Origin: Candidatus Bathyarchaeota archaeon
GTDB lineage: Archaea > Thermoproteota > Bathyarchaeia > 40CM-2-53-6
Length of the DNA: 25,921 nt
Direction: 5' to 3'
Assembly: GCA_005882905.1 (NCBI GenBank)
Contig: VBBG01000024.1
Coordinates: 1-25,921, forward strand
Position 1 is the first letter of the stretch, and each line of letters begins with the position of its first letter. Below the pieces are notes generated by a model, which saw only the letters and a list, made by a program, of their open reading frames with translations, ran no database searches and had not been told where the DNA came from. Below, one piece after another: positions 1-7,128 of this stretch. Position numbers and translations under genes: made by a program.

Positions 1-575
1 GGACCAGACCCCTCGCCACGCAGATCTCTAGTTTCTTGAAGGAACTGCACAGTATCAGAGTCCGAGGAAACAGTCTCAAGAGCATCCTCAGGTATTCGCC
101 TGAAGAATGGCTCAAGTCGATCAGGCAACACCATAACAAGATCCGAAGAATCATCTACCCCCTGCTGGACTCTGGACTCCGTGCACGATCCGAAGAATTC
201 TGGCGTGCACTCTTGGCGGATTTTGCCAACGCGAGTTTTAGCCCGACACTGATACATGGAGACCTTGGCACAGAGAACATCCTCATTGACCCTGCCTCTG
301 CTAAGCTAACAGGAATCCTCGATTGGGGCTACGCGCAAGTGAGCGACCCGGCCCTCGAATTCGCGCACATATTCATGCACGAATCCGAGCTTGGAAAGGA
401 GGTTTTGAGATTCTACGGTGACCAAGGATCAGGTTTCAAGGGACGCGTGCAATGGTATGTGGACTCCGAGCCTTTCTATGACATTATGTGGGGAATCAGT
501 CACCGCTGGCAAATAGCCAAGAGGCAAGGATTGAGCCAGCTCGCGAAAACGTTGAGAGCAAAGACTGAGAAATGA
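1..575 (+). CDS. Aminoglycoside phosphotransferase (APH)-family kinase, C-terminal part
   Basis: The open frame runs in from the left edge (first full codon at 3), so only the C-terminal part is present. A TTG at 36 is probably internal, because the codons before it read on as an APH-like helix (…ATQISSFLKELHSI). The kinase core shows the Brenner-type catalytic loop HGDLGTEN (codons at about 255-278) followed by the metal-binding ILDWGYA segment, which takes the place of DFG. This fold phosphorylates small molecules such as aminoglycosides, choline, homoserine or macrolides; the substrate cannot be told here. The N-lobe with the ATP-binding lysine lies outside the window. The next gene is convergent (stop at 669), with about 90 featureless bases between. 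Family assignment is firm, substrate unknown. Confidence 0.85.
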   Translation, partial: TRPLATQISSFLKELHSIRVRGNSLKSILRYSPEEWLKSIRQHHNKIRRIIYPLLDSGLRARSEEFWRALLADFANASFSPTLIHGDLGTENILIDPASAKLTGILDWGYAQVSDPALEFAHIFMHESELGKEVLRFYGDQGSGFKGRVQWYVDSEPFYDIMWGISHRWQIAKRQGLSQLAKTLRAKTEK

Positions 576-668
576 TCGAAGCGGGAGACAGTGTAGCCTC
601 CTTGAACCGCATACTCATGCTGAGTGGTCTGCAGCGAAGACTAATTCTCGGTAACGAGCCGCATAGAA

Positions 669-1331
669 CTACCAATGTTTGTGGCCGGCTGCGAGGAACA
701 TCGGAATGTTGATCTGACCTTCTTCTTTCGTCTCTGAGCAGCAAGAACTCAACGACTCGACGCTGACGTCTTCTAGTCCGGCCTCGTGCATTATCCCACT
801 TACATAGCTCATCTTGAAGCCCATCCAGAGATCCGCGTGCTCCTTTCGCAACGAGTCGTGGTTATGCTCCTGAAGATCCGATAGCACTAATCTTCCTTTG
901 GGCGCCAAGACCCTTGTCATTTCCTTCACTGCAGTCTCAGGGCGCGGACAATGATGTAGGACCATGTTGCCGATGACCGCGTCTACCGACGCGTCGGGCA
1001 AAGGAATCTGTTCTGCGCTTCCAATCCTAAATTCTACGTTCCTCCCAGCCAGCTTGGTCCTAGCTTCAGCGATCATGGATTCCGAAAAATCGAGAGCTAT
1101 GACCTTGCGCGCTTTCCTAGATGCGGCCTCGGTGAGGAAGCCTGTTCCAGCTCCAACGTCTAGTACCGTTTGATCTGGCAGTATTCGGGCCGCCATCAGG
1201 ACTGCCTCTCGGACTTCTTCGCCATAGAAGCCCCGTCTAATCGTGTCCCACTGGGACGATACTTGCTCGAAGTATTCTTTTACTTCGCGAGACAATATGC
1301 ACGGTTGATCCTGTTCCGGGTTAAAGAACAT
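669..1331 (-). CDS. Class I SAM-dependent methyltransferase (ArsR-associated type)
   Basis: A soluble methyltransferase of about 220 residues that transfers a methyl group from S-adenosylmethionine. Motif I is VLDVGAGTGF (residues about 56-65), followed by the acidic end of beta-2 (ALDFSESM) and the segment NMVLHHCPRP before VLAPKGRLVLSDL. The pattern, with WD at residue 29 and …EHADLWMGF in the C-terminal half, resembles methyltransferases often fused or linked to ArsR regulators. Two adjacent cysteines (SSCCSE) near the end could bind a metalloid, but that is inference. The open frame continues upstream to 1622, but I start at ATG 1331 because family homology begins there and the extension overlaps the opposite-strand ORF. 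Substrate unknown. Confidence 0.8.
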   Translation of the reverse strand: MFFNPEQDQPCILSREVKEYFEQVSSQWDTIRRGFYGEEVREAVLMAARILPDQTVLDVGAGTGFLTEAASRKARKVIALDFSESMIAEARTKLAGRNVEFRIGSAEQIPLPDASVDAVIGNMVLHHCPRPETAVKEMTRVLAPKGRLVLSDLQEHNHDSLRKEHADLWMGFKMSYVSGIMHEAGLEDVSVESLSSCCSETKEEGQINIPMFLAAGHKHW

Positions 1332-1349
1332 GTCTGAGCAGAGAGTAGT

Positions 1350-2054
1350 ATGACCGTCAGATCCGACTTCTACCAAATAGTGCTCCGGTTTCCACGATTG
1401 TTTCCAGATCCCGCTGTCTTCGAAGATCCGATCCATCTCGCTAATCGATACTTGATGGGAAATGGCATTCCTAGGGAGAAGGCGGATCTTGTCCATCAGA
1501 CCACAGATGAAATAGTTCCCGTCGATGATCGCGGAAATCCATCTACCGCGTCCGGGACTGCAAAGTATCCGTTCGAGGGCCGAACAATACTGGCGGAGTA
1601 TATGACCAACGCAAACATTCACTTGGATTATGCTGATTTCGGAACGGGCCTAACTCCCAGCGACCATTCGAGACTCTGGACCAAGGGCAAGCTGGGAGGC
1701 TTGAGATTCGAGCTCCGCGATTTCAAGCATCAGTCCCAGACTCTCACCATTCCGGACGTTTCAGAGCTCTACAGGATGTTGAAGGAGCGTGCTACTCCGA
1801 ATACGCTGTCGACCATCGAACTGGACAATGTTCCGGAACGTATGTTCAGAGCCGGGCTCGCCTACATTGAAGGAAGGTTGAGAGCCGACGCGAAGGCCGA
1901 TGGTCTGGAGGTAGAGGTCTACGCGGCATCGGACCTCTCCGCATCCGAGAAGGCGGCTCTGGAGCGGCGGCTGACTCGTGAGTCGAGCAAGTCTACAATC
2001 GTTGTCATTCTCTCCCGCGAGCCGGTTTCGAAATCCGAGCTAACAGTCGAATGA
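1350..2054 (+). CDS. Hypothetical protein, start uncertain
   Basis: I do not recognise this protein. The longest reading is 234 residues from ATG 1350; other in-frame ATGs lie at 1455 and 1602. The C-terminal 130 residues look like real soluble protein: a mixed alpha/beta stretch with regularly spaced hydrophobics, then a charged helix (SASEKAALERRL) and a short strand (TIVVILS). The first 85 codons lie opposite an open frame that extends the neighbouring methyltransferase, so one of the two readings is spurious there. With ATG 1350 only 18 bases separate the divergent start codons, which is tight for two archaeal promoters and favours a later start. No signal peptide or membrane helix is seen. 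Confidence 0.5.
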   Translation: MTVRSDFYQIVLRFPRLFPDPAVFEDPIHLANRYLMGNGIPREKADLVHQTTDEIVPVDDRGNPSTASGTAKYPFEGRTILAEYMTNANIHLDYADFGTGLTPSDHSRLWTKGKLGGLRFELRDFKHQSQTLTIPDVSELYRMLKERATPNTLSTIELDNVPERMFRAGLAYIEGRLRADAKADGLEVEVYAASDLSASEKAALERRLTRESSKSTIVVILSREPVSKSELTVE

Positions 2055-2161
2055 TCTCAGCCGGACTGTAACCATTCGCTCCTCCTACAGGTAATGCTAG
2101 GGATAAGCAGGATTCCGGGCGCTAGTCTCGATGAGGAACCTGTTACTCCGGTTGAAGAGGG

Positions 2162-2725
2162 TTGGCCAAGGCTAAAATCGCGACTGTCCTGGCAATCCTG
2201 ATCGTCGGTGGAATAGCGGGCTACTTCTTCTGGCACGACTATGCCCAAGGAACGGTTACTCTGAGAATTAGTGATCCCCCGCAGCTCCAGAACGGCAACA
2301 ATCCGCACTACGACCCGAGTATTCTGCACATCTACATCACGTTCACCGAAATCGACGTTCATCAGGCCGGATTTGGAAGCACGAACAGCACCGGCTGGCA
2401 TGCACTGGTGAGATCTCCGACGACTGTAGACCTGATTTCTGTCCTGAACACTCCTAGGACGCTGGCCAGCACAAACCTAGCTACTGGAACATATGATCAG
2501 CTGAGGTTCCCAGTCTCAACAGCAATCGTCACATTCTCCTCGACCGGAAACGTGACGTATACGATACCCAGTAGCTCGTTCAAGGTCTCTATCACAGGCG
2601 GAGGCTTCCAGAGTAGCCCGGGCGCAAGGGTCAACTTGTTGCTGACGATCTCCTTCAGTGATAATGAGATTCTGGCGATGAACGGATATCTTACTCCCCA
2701 CGCCTCGGCCCAAGTAGTAGGCTGA
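2162..2725 (+). CDS. DUF4382 domain protein, membrane-anchored and extracellular
   Basis: 187 residues from a TTG start with a GAAGAGGG purine run just upstream. Residues about 5-23 (IATVLAILIVGGIAGYFFW) form an N-terminal membrane anchor or signal segment. The rest is a beta-sandwich of the DUF4382 type, recognisable by TVTLRISDPP at the start, ILHIYITFTEIDVHQAG, GWHALV, a VDLISVLN segment and GTYDQLRFPVSTAIV. In archaea and bacteria these domains sit on the outer face of the membrane; their role is unknown and calcium or surface attachment has only been speculated. The Ser/Thr/Asn-rich composition agrees with an exposed, possibly glycosylated protein. It stands alone and is convergent with the next gene. 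Confidence 0.75.
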   Translation: MAKAKIATVLAILIVGGIAGYFFWHDYAQGTVTLRISDPPQLQNGNNPHYDPSILHIYITFTEIDVHQAGFGSTNSTGWHALVRSPTTVDLISVLNTPRTLASTNLATGTYDQLRFPVSTAIVTFSSTGNVTYTIPSSSFKVSITGGGFQSSPGARVNLLLTISFSDNEILAMNGYLTPHASAQVVG

Positions 2726-2748
2726 CGCGGCGGCCAGAAATCTTTTCT

Positions 2749-3126
2749 TCACACGACCCTCTTGTAGGACTCTACGAATTCCGGGTCTATGACGCCCGAC
2801 ATGACGTGTTCAGTTCCGTCGGGAAGAATTATCGGAGTCCCGGCTGCATGGTAGGGCAGGTCGAACCTCTCCAGCTTGTCCGGAGCGTCAACCTCAAACA
2901 GCTTGTAGCATGCCCCATTCTCATAATGGAACGCATAGAGCTTCTCCAACCGTCGTTCTCCGAACCCTCCAGCACGGCCCCCGGCTGCCGTGGACCCTTC
3001 TGGAAGCTGAAGTATATACACGGAGTTTCCGCCCTGAAGATTCTGCAGGTCCACAGGGTTTTCCGCGACTAGGATCTTTCGACCCTTCTCGACGAGGAGT
3101 TTGGTAAGCTCTTCCAGGGGAGTCAT
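2749..3126 (-). CDS. Hypothetical protein, possibly thioredoxin-fold without CxxC
   Basis: 125 residues from ATG 3126. No family is recognised with certainty. The order of elements resembles a thioredoxin fold: a strand (NSVYILQLP), a long loop and helix (RRLEKLYAFHYENG), a second strand ending in acidic residues (CYKLFEVDAPDKLERF), then GTPIILPDG, which would supply the cis-proline and following strand, and a last helix (DPEFVESYKRV). There is no CxxC; the only cysteine is in NGACYKL. If the fold is right it is a redox-inactive or single-cysteine variant. Convergent with the DUF4382 gene (24 bases between stops); no operon partner is evident. The fold is inference only. Confidence 0.6.
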   Translation of the reverse strand: MTPLEELTKLLVEKGRKILVAENPVDLQNLQGGNSVYILQLPEGSTAAGGRAGGFGERRLEKLYAFHYENGACYKLFEVDAPDKLERFDLPYHAAGTPIILPDGTEHVMSGVIDPEFVESYKRVV

Positions 3127-3170
3127 GGCTTCGGCCTCGGCGTGGTGCGTGTAGAAATCTCTATCGTCTC

Positions 3171-3539
3171 CTAGAGGAAGCTGATCAGGGCGTCCTTCCG
3201 GCCCATTCGGAGCTGCTTCTCGACTTCGCCCTTCTCCTCTTCAGTTAGAGGCGTGTAAAGCCTAGAGTCGTCTTCGAACTTGGAGTATCGTCCCGCGACG
3301 AGATAGATCTCTTTCCCGATCTCCTTCAGAACAGTCACCCGGTTCAGACTATCCTTCTCAGTGTAATAGTAAAGGGGCGTCGTGTCGTATTTAGCTAGTT
3401 CGAGCTTCGAGATTCGTTTCTTCGCGGGAACCTGCTTCTGTATAGATCCTTCCTGTTCGGGCAATTTTTGGCCTCTCGACGCATCTGCCGCCAGCCCTTC
3501 TCGATTATCGAGATGGCTAAGCGGCCCGTTTTCCTTCAT
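3171..3539 (-). CDS. Hypothetical small charged protein
   Basis: 122 residues from ATG 3539. Residues 1-40 are polar and probably disordered (rich in Gln, Glu, Lys). Residues about 43-122 look folded: two or three strands (TPLYYYTEKD, RVTVLKEIGKEIYLVAGRY) then a charged helix (LTEEEKGEVEKQLRMGRKDALISFL). A TATA-like box reading GGTTTAACTA on the minus strand (complement of 3549-3558) is only 10-19 bases before the ATG, close enough that the true start may be further in; no internal ATG precedes the folded part. Not recognised; no cysteines, no membrane segment. Its stop is 45 bases before the next minus-strand start, so co-transcription with 2749-3126 is possible. Confidence 0.6.
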   Translation of the reverse strand: MKENGPLSHLDNREGLAADASRGQKLPEQEGSIQKQVPAKKRISKLELAKYDTTPLYYYTEKDSLNRVTVLKEIGKEIYLVAGRYSKFEDDSRLYTPLTEEEKGEVEKQLRMGRKDALISFL

Positions 3540-3696
3540 ACCACTGGCTAGTTAAACCTTGGAAGACGGAATTCAGCAAATCCTGCGAGACACGTTTTGC
3601 AACATGAAGAACAGCTCAGCTTGATTACACCATTGAGGGTCCGGTTTCTTGGTAGAGCTTAAGAGTCTGCCTCACGTAGGTCCAGACTGAACTGGC

Positions 3697-3981
3697 GTGA
3701 ACAGAACATTCCTCATTCTCGGCTCGGTTTTGCTCGCCTTGGGAGTTGCCTCCTACGTCGTCTCCTCCTACACCAGCCTCATCGGAGGCCGCACTCACAG
3801 CATCATCCCGCTCGGAGGCATCGGCTTAGCCGTCCTCGGAGCCTTGATCGCAGTCGGTGGAGTGATGATGGGGAAGGCGGGAGCAAAGACCGGAGGCCAG
3901 TTCAAGTGCGCCAAGTGTGGCGCAGTCTTCGGTTCCCAGACCGCTCTGGACCAGCATACAAAAGACAAGCACGGCAAGTAG
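3697..3981 (+). CDS. Membrane protein with C-terminal C2H2 zinc finger
   Basis: 94 residues from GTG 3697. Two membrane helices (about 5-24 and 37-58) are joined by a short polar loop and followed by a cytoplasmic-type tail carrying a classical C2H2 finger: C71, C74, H87 and H92, with 12 residues between the second Cys and the first His, and the usual Phe and Leu core positions. C2H2 fingers are scarce in prokaryotes but occur in archaea, often as single-finger proteins. Tethering one to the membrane suggests a protein or nucleic-acid contact close to the membrane; this is inference. A TATA-like CTTAAGAG lies about 35 bases before the start. It is convergent with malate synthase. Confidence 0.75.
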   Translation: MNRTFLILGSVLLALGVASYVVSSYTSLIGGRTHSIIPLGGIGLAVLGALIAVGGVMMGKAGAKTGGQFKCAKCGAVFGSQTALDQHTKDKHGK

Positions 3982-4050
3982 TCCAGGTCTACCACGAAAT
4001 AGAGTATATTCTTCTGTTAGCCAATTTACTCTCTGGGACTGCTTCTTCTA

Positions 4051-5658
4051 TCATTCAAGACGGTCGTAGGCTAGCAGAGTCATGAAGTCGGGAAACTGTC
4101 TGTCTGTCGCAAGCTGATCGAGAATTATTCCAGCGGTATCCAGACTATTGTCTGGTCTTCGTGCGTTCTCTAGCCTAGCCTGCTCGATTTCGCTGTTGAG
4201 AATCGTGCGGAATATTTCCGGACTGAATCTTCTACCATCCTCTAGGAGAGCATCATTGCGTATCCACTGCCAGAGCTGCGCGCGGCAAATCTCTACCGTT
4301 GCAGCATCTTCCATCAGGTTCTTGATGGCGACGCAGCCGTTGCCGTTGAGCCAAGAGCTGAGGTATCGTAGGCTGACACTTATGTTCGCCCTGATCCCCG
4401 CTTCAGTGATCGGGCCCTTAGGAACGTGCAGGAGGTCTCTCGAGGTTATTCTCATGCCTTCGTGCTTGACATCGAGCTGGTTGGGTCCCGTCATGTGGTC
4501 GTTGAAGACTTTCATGACGACCGGAACCAGGTCGGGATGGGCTACCCACGCGCCGTCGAAGCCTTGTTCGACTTCGCGGGTCTTGTCTGCGATGACCTTG
4601 TCTATCGCCAGCTTCTGCGCTTTCGGATCGTTTCTGGTCGGCACGTTTGCCGCCATTCCCCCGATAGCGTAGGCTCCCCGTTTGTGGCAGGTCTGGACTA
4701 GCAGCAGAGCGCATGATGTGAGGAAGTGTGTCGTCATGGCTAGAAGCGCCCTATCTGGAAGGAGAAAGTCAGGGTTCCACCCAAGCTTCTTGATGAAGCT
4801 GAAGATATAGTCCCACCTTCCAAAGTTGAGCGCTGTTATGTGGCCCTGAAGCTCGTGGAGAATCTCGTCCATCTCGAATGCGGCGAGGATGTTCTCGATC
4901 AGTACGGTGCACTTTATGCTGTTCGCTGGAAGCCCGAGGATCTGCTCTGACATGTCGAAAACATCGTTCCAGAGTCGAGCCTCCAGATGGTTCTCCAGCT
5001 TCGGGAGATAGTAGTATGGTCCCGTGCCCTGTTCTCGAAGTTTCTTGTGATTGTGATAGAGGTAGAGTCCAAAGTCGAAGAAGGCTGCAGGGATAGCCTC
5101 GCCCTCCATCAAGACATGTTTCTCGGGTAGATGGAGTCCGCGCGGCCGGACGCAGAGGGTCGCGACACTCTTGTTGAGCCGGTAGGTCTTGCCCTCAAGG
5201 CTTGTGTGCTCTATGCTCCGGTTCACAGCGTCTCTCAGATTGATCTGGCCCTGGATCGTGCCGCGCCACGTTGGAGAGTGCGAATCCTCAAAATCAGCCA
5301 TGTAGACATCGGCTCCAGAGTTGAGGGCGTTAATCATCATTTTCCGATCCACTGGACCCGTAATCTCTACTCGGCGAAGGGTCAGATCAGATGGTGGGGG
5401 TCCGATCTTCCACGAATCTCTCCGCACATTTTCTGTTTCAGAAAGGAAACTCGGGAGGATGCTTCTTCCGATCTTCTCACTGATTCTGAGCCTTCTCTCA
5501 AGGAGTTCGCGGCGTCTCTGTTCGAAGATGGTGACAAGTGTGCCGACGAAATTCATCGCGTCCTTGGTGAGTACTGTCTCAAAGCCCAGGTCGAGCGGGC
5601 CGAGAATGTCGAGCTGGTGAAACTCGGACGGGACATGCTGCGAGTTCAGCTTCGCCAA
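4051..5658 (-). CDS. aceB: Malate synthase (isoform A type)
   Basis: 535 residues, the usual length of malate synthase A. It condenses glyoxylate with acetyl-CoA to give malate, the second step of the glyoxylate bypass, in the cytoplasm. Visible family signatures are MADFEDSHSPTW, the arginine-bearing CVRPRGLHLPEKHV, VLIENILAAFEMDEI, LNFGRWDYIFS, GAYAIGGMAA, DGAWVAHPDL and the MEDAATVEICRAQ segment with the catalytic aspartate. Start is TTG 5658; no ATG is available upstream before the isocitrate lyase stop. Only 19 bases separate it from that stop, so the two genes form one operon with aceA first. No truncation or frameshift seen. Confidence 0.96.
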   Translation of the reverse strand: MAKLNSQHVPSEFHQLDILGPLDLGFETVLTKDAMNFVGTLVTIFEQRRRELLERRLRISEKIGRSILPSFLSETENVRRDSWKIGPPPSDLTLRRVEITGPVDRKMMINALNSGADVYMADFEDSHSPTWRGTIQGQINLRDAVNRSIEHTSLEGKTYRLNKSVATLCVRPRGLHLPEKHVLMEGEAIPAAFFDFGLYLYHNHKKLREQGTGPYYYLPKLENHLEARLWNDVFDMSEQILGLPANSIKCTVLIENILAAFEMDEILHELQGHITALNFGRWDYIFSFIKKLGWNPDFLLPDRALLAMTTHFLTSCALLLVQTCHKRGAYAIGGMAANVPTRNDPKAQKLAIDKVIADKTREVEQGFDGAWVAHPDLVPVVMKVFNDHMTGPNQLDVKHEGMRITSRDLLHVPKGPITEAGIRANISVSLRYLSSWLNGNGCVAIKNLMEDAATVEICRAQLWQWIRNDALLEDGRRFSPEIFRTILNSEIEQARLENARRPDNSLDTAGIILDQLATDRQFPDFMTLLAYDRLE

Positions 5659-5677
5659 GAATGCCCCGTCCTCGGTT

Positions 5678-7057
5678 CTACTCTTTTAGAGCTTGTCTCT
5701 TCTGATCCGCTGGGACCGAGACCTCGACCTTCCGTCGAAACTGAGCCGCCTCGGTCGAATCCTTCATCGCGACTGTCGCGGATTCTCCTTCGGAGATCAC
5801 TTGGGCGACCTGGTCGAAGTATCCTGTTCCCACGAAGCTCTGGTGTTTGACCGCCCCGTACCCTGCTTTCTCAGCCTGGAATTCTCGCTTCTGGAGACGC
5901 ACGTAGGCGGGCATTCCCTGTTGCGCGTATGTGCTGGCGAGCTCGAACATCGACTGGTTGAGAGTGTGGAATCCTGCAAGCGTGATGAACTGGAACTTGT
6001 ATCCGAAGGACGCTAGCTTCTGCTGGAAGGCTGCGATCTCGTCGGGGGTGAGATGTTTTTCCCAGTTGAAGGAGGGCGAGCAATTGTACGCTAACGCCTT
6101 TCCCGGAAAGGCGGAGTGTATTCCCTCTGCGAATCTTCTCGCCTCGTCTAGATCTGGGGTGGGAGTCTCGCACCAGACTAGATCAGCGTACGGGGCATAG
6201 GCTTGTCCCCTGGCTATCGCGGCTTCCATGCCGCCCTTGAACAGGAAGTGGCCTTCAGTAGTTCTCTCTCCAGTTATGAATGGTTGGTCTCTCGGATCCG
6301 CGTCGCTTGAGATGAGCTTGGCCGCTTCCGCATCTGTTCGGGCAACCAATATAGACGGGACGCCCTGGATATCAGCGGCCAGCCTAGCGGCTACTAGCGT
6401 TCTGATGAAATAGCTTGTAGGGACAAGCACCTTGCCTCCCAAGTGCCCGCACTTCTTCTCCGAGGTCAGCTGATCTTCGAAGTGGACTCCCGCCGCACCC
6501 GCTTCGATCATCTCTTTCATCAACTCGAACACGTTAAGGTGTCCGCCAAATCCGGCTTCCCCGTCCGCTATTATCGGGACATACCAGTACGCGCCGTTCT
6601 CTCCTTCAGCATGATTGATCTGGTCAGCTCTCTGAAGCGCCCTATTGATCCTCCTCACGATCTGTGCACCGCTGTTTGAAGGGTACAGCCCAAGGTCGGG
6701 GTAGGTGTTTCCAGACAGGTTCGCGTCTGCGGCGACCTGCCATCCGCTTACGTAGATAGCCTCCAGTCCCGCCTGGACCATCTGGACTGCCTGGTTACCT
6801 GTTAAGGCTCCCAGCGCTGGAATGTAGGGTCTACTGTTCAGTAGTTGCCAGAACCTGTTTGCCCCCATCGAGGCTAGTGTGTGTTCGATCCTTACTGATC
6901 CTCGGAGCTTCTCCACGGCTTCGGGAGTATATGGCCGGGTGATTCCCTTCCATCTTCCGAGTCTCCACTCTTCCTCAACCTGTCGTGTGTCCAAGGAAGG
7001 CCGCGCCCGTTCCGGTCTTGTAGAGCCGGGTATGTAAAGCGCCCGGTTTTGTGGCAT
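5678..7057 (-). CDS. aceA: Isocitrate lyase
   Basis: 459 residues from ATG 7057. It cleaves isocitrate to succinate and glyoxylate, bypassing the two decarboxylations of the citric acid cycle. The active-site signature KKCGH is present with the catalytic cysteine at residue 203. Other family segments include RWKGITRPYT, SGWQVAADAN, ADGEAGFGG, GVHFEDQ, ARTDAEAA, WCETPTPDL and NCSPSFNW. The N-terminal extension of about 20 residues before the usual beginning is Arg-rich and may be real or an over-long start. It is the first gene of the aceA-aceB operon; a short hairpin lies 27-42 bases before its start. KKCGH is the form usual in bacterial enzymes. Confidence 0.97.
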   Translation of the reverse strand: MPQNRALYIPGSTRPERARPSLDTRQVEEEWRLGRWKGITRPYTPEAVEKLRGSVRIEHTLASMGANRFWQLLNSRPYIPALGALTGNQAVQMVQAGLEAIYVSGWQVAADANLSGNTYPDLGLYPSNSGAQIVRRINRALQRADQINHAEGENGAYWYVPIIADGEAGFGGHLNVFELMKEMIEAGAAGVHFEDQLTSEKKCGHLGGKVLVPTSYFIRTLVAARLAADIQGVPSILVARTDAEAAKLISSDADPRDQPFITGERTTEGHFLFKGGMEAAIARGQAYAPYADLVWCETPTPDLDEARRFAEGIHSAFPGKALAYNCSPSFNWEKHLTPDEIAAFQQKLASFGYKFQFITLAGFHTLNQSMFELASTYAQQGMPAYVRLQKREFQAEKAGYGAVKHQSFVGTGYFDQVAQVISEGESATVAMKDSTEAAQFRRKVEVSVPADQKRQALKE

Positions 7058-7083
7058 AGTTGAAAATCTTCCGCTACAAACAG

Positions 7084-7099
7084 CTATCTTTGGAGATAG
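7084..7099 (-). promoter_or_regulatory. Perfect hairpin/dyad upstream of aceA
   Basis: CTATCT and AGATAG form a perfect 6-base inverted repeat around a 4-base loop, in the 71-base gap between the M3 peptidase stop and the aceA ATG. Its near edge is 27 bases before the start codon, where an archaeal promoter would be occluded by a bound regulator. It could equally be a weak hairpin at the end of the peptidase transcript. The role is inference. Confidence 0.35.
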
Positions 7100-7128
7100 A
7101 GCTAGCCCATGCCCGCACGAGCTATTGT

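Noticed and set aside
4418..4714. 98-codon minus-strand frame inside malate synthase
   Set aside because: Same strand, different frame from a certain gene; Arg/Ser-rich shadow.
5131..5850. 239-codon plus-strand frame over the malate synthase/isocitrate lyase junction
   Set aside because: It lies opposite two certain genes, spans their junction and has no family-like sequence; it is a shadow of their codon pattern.
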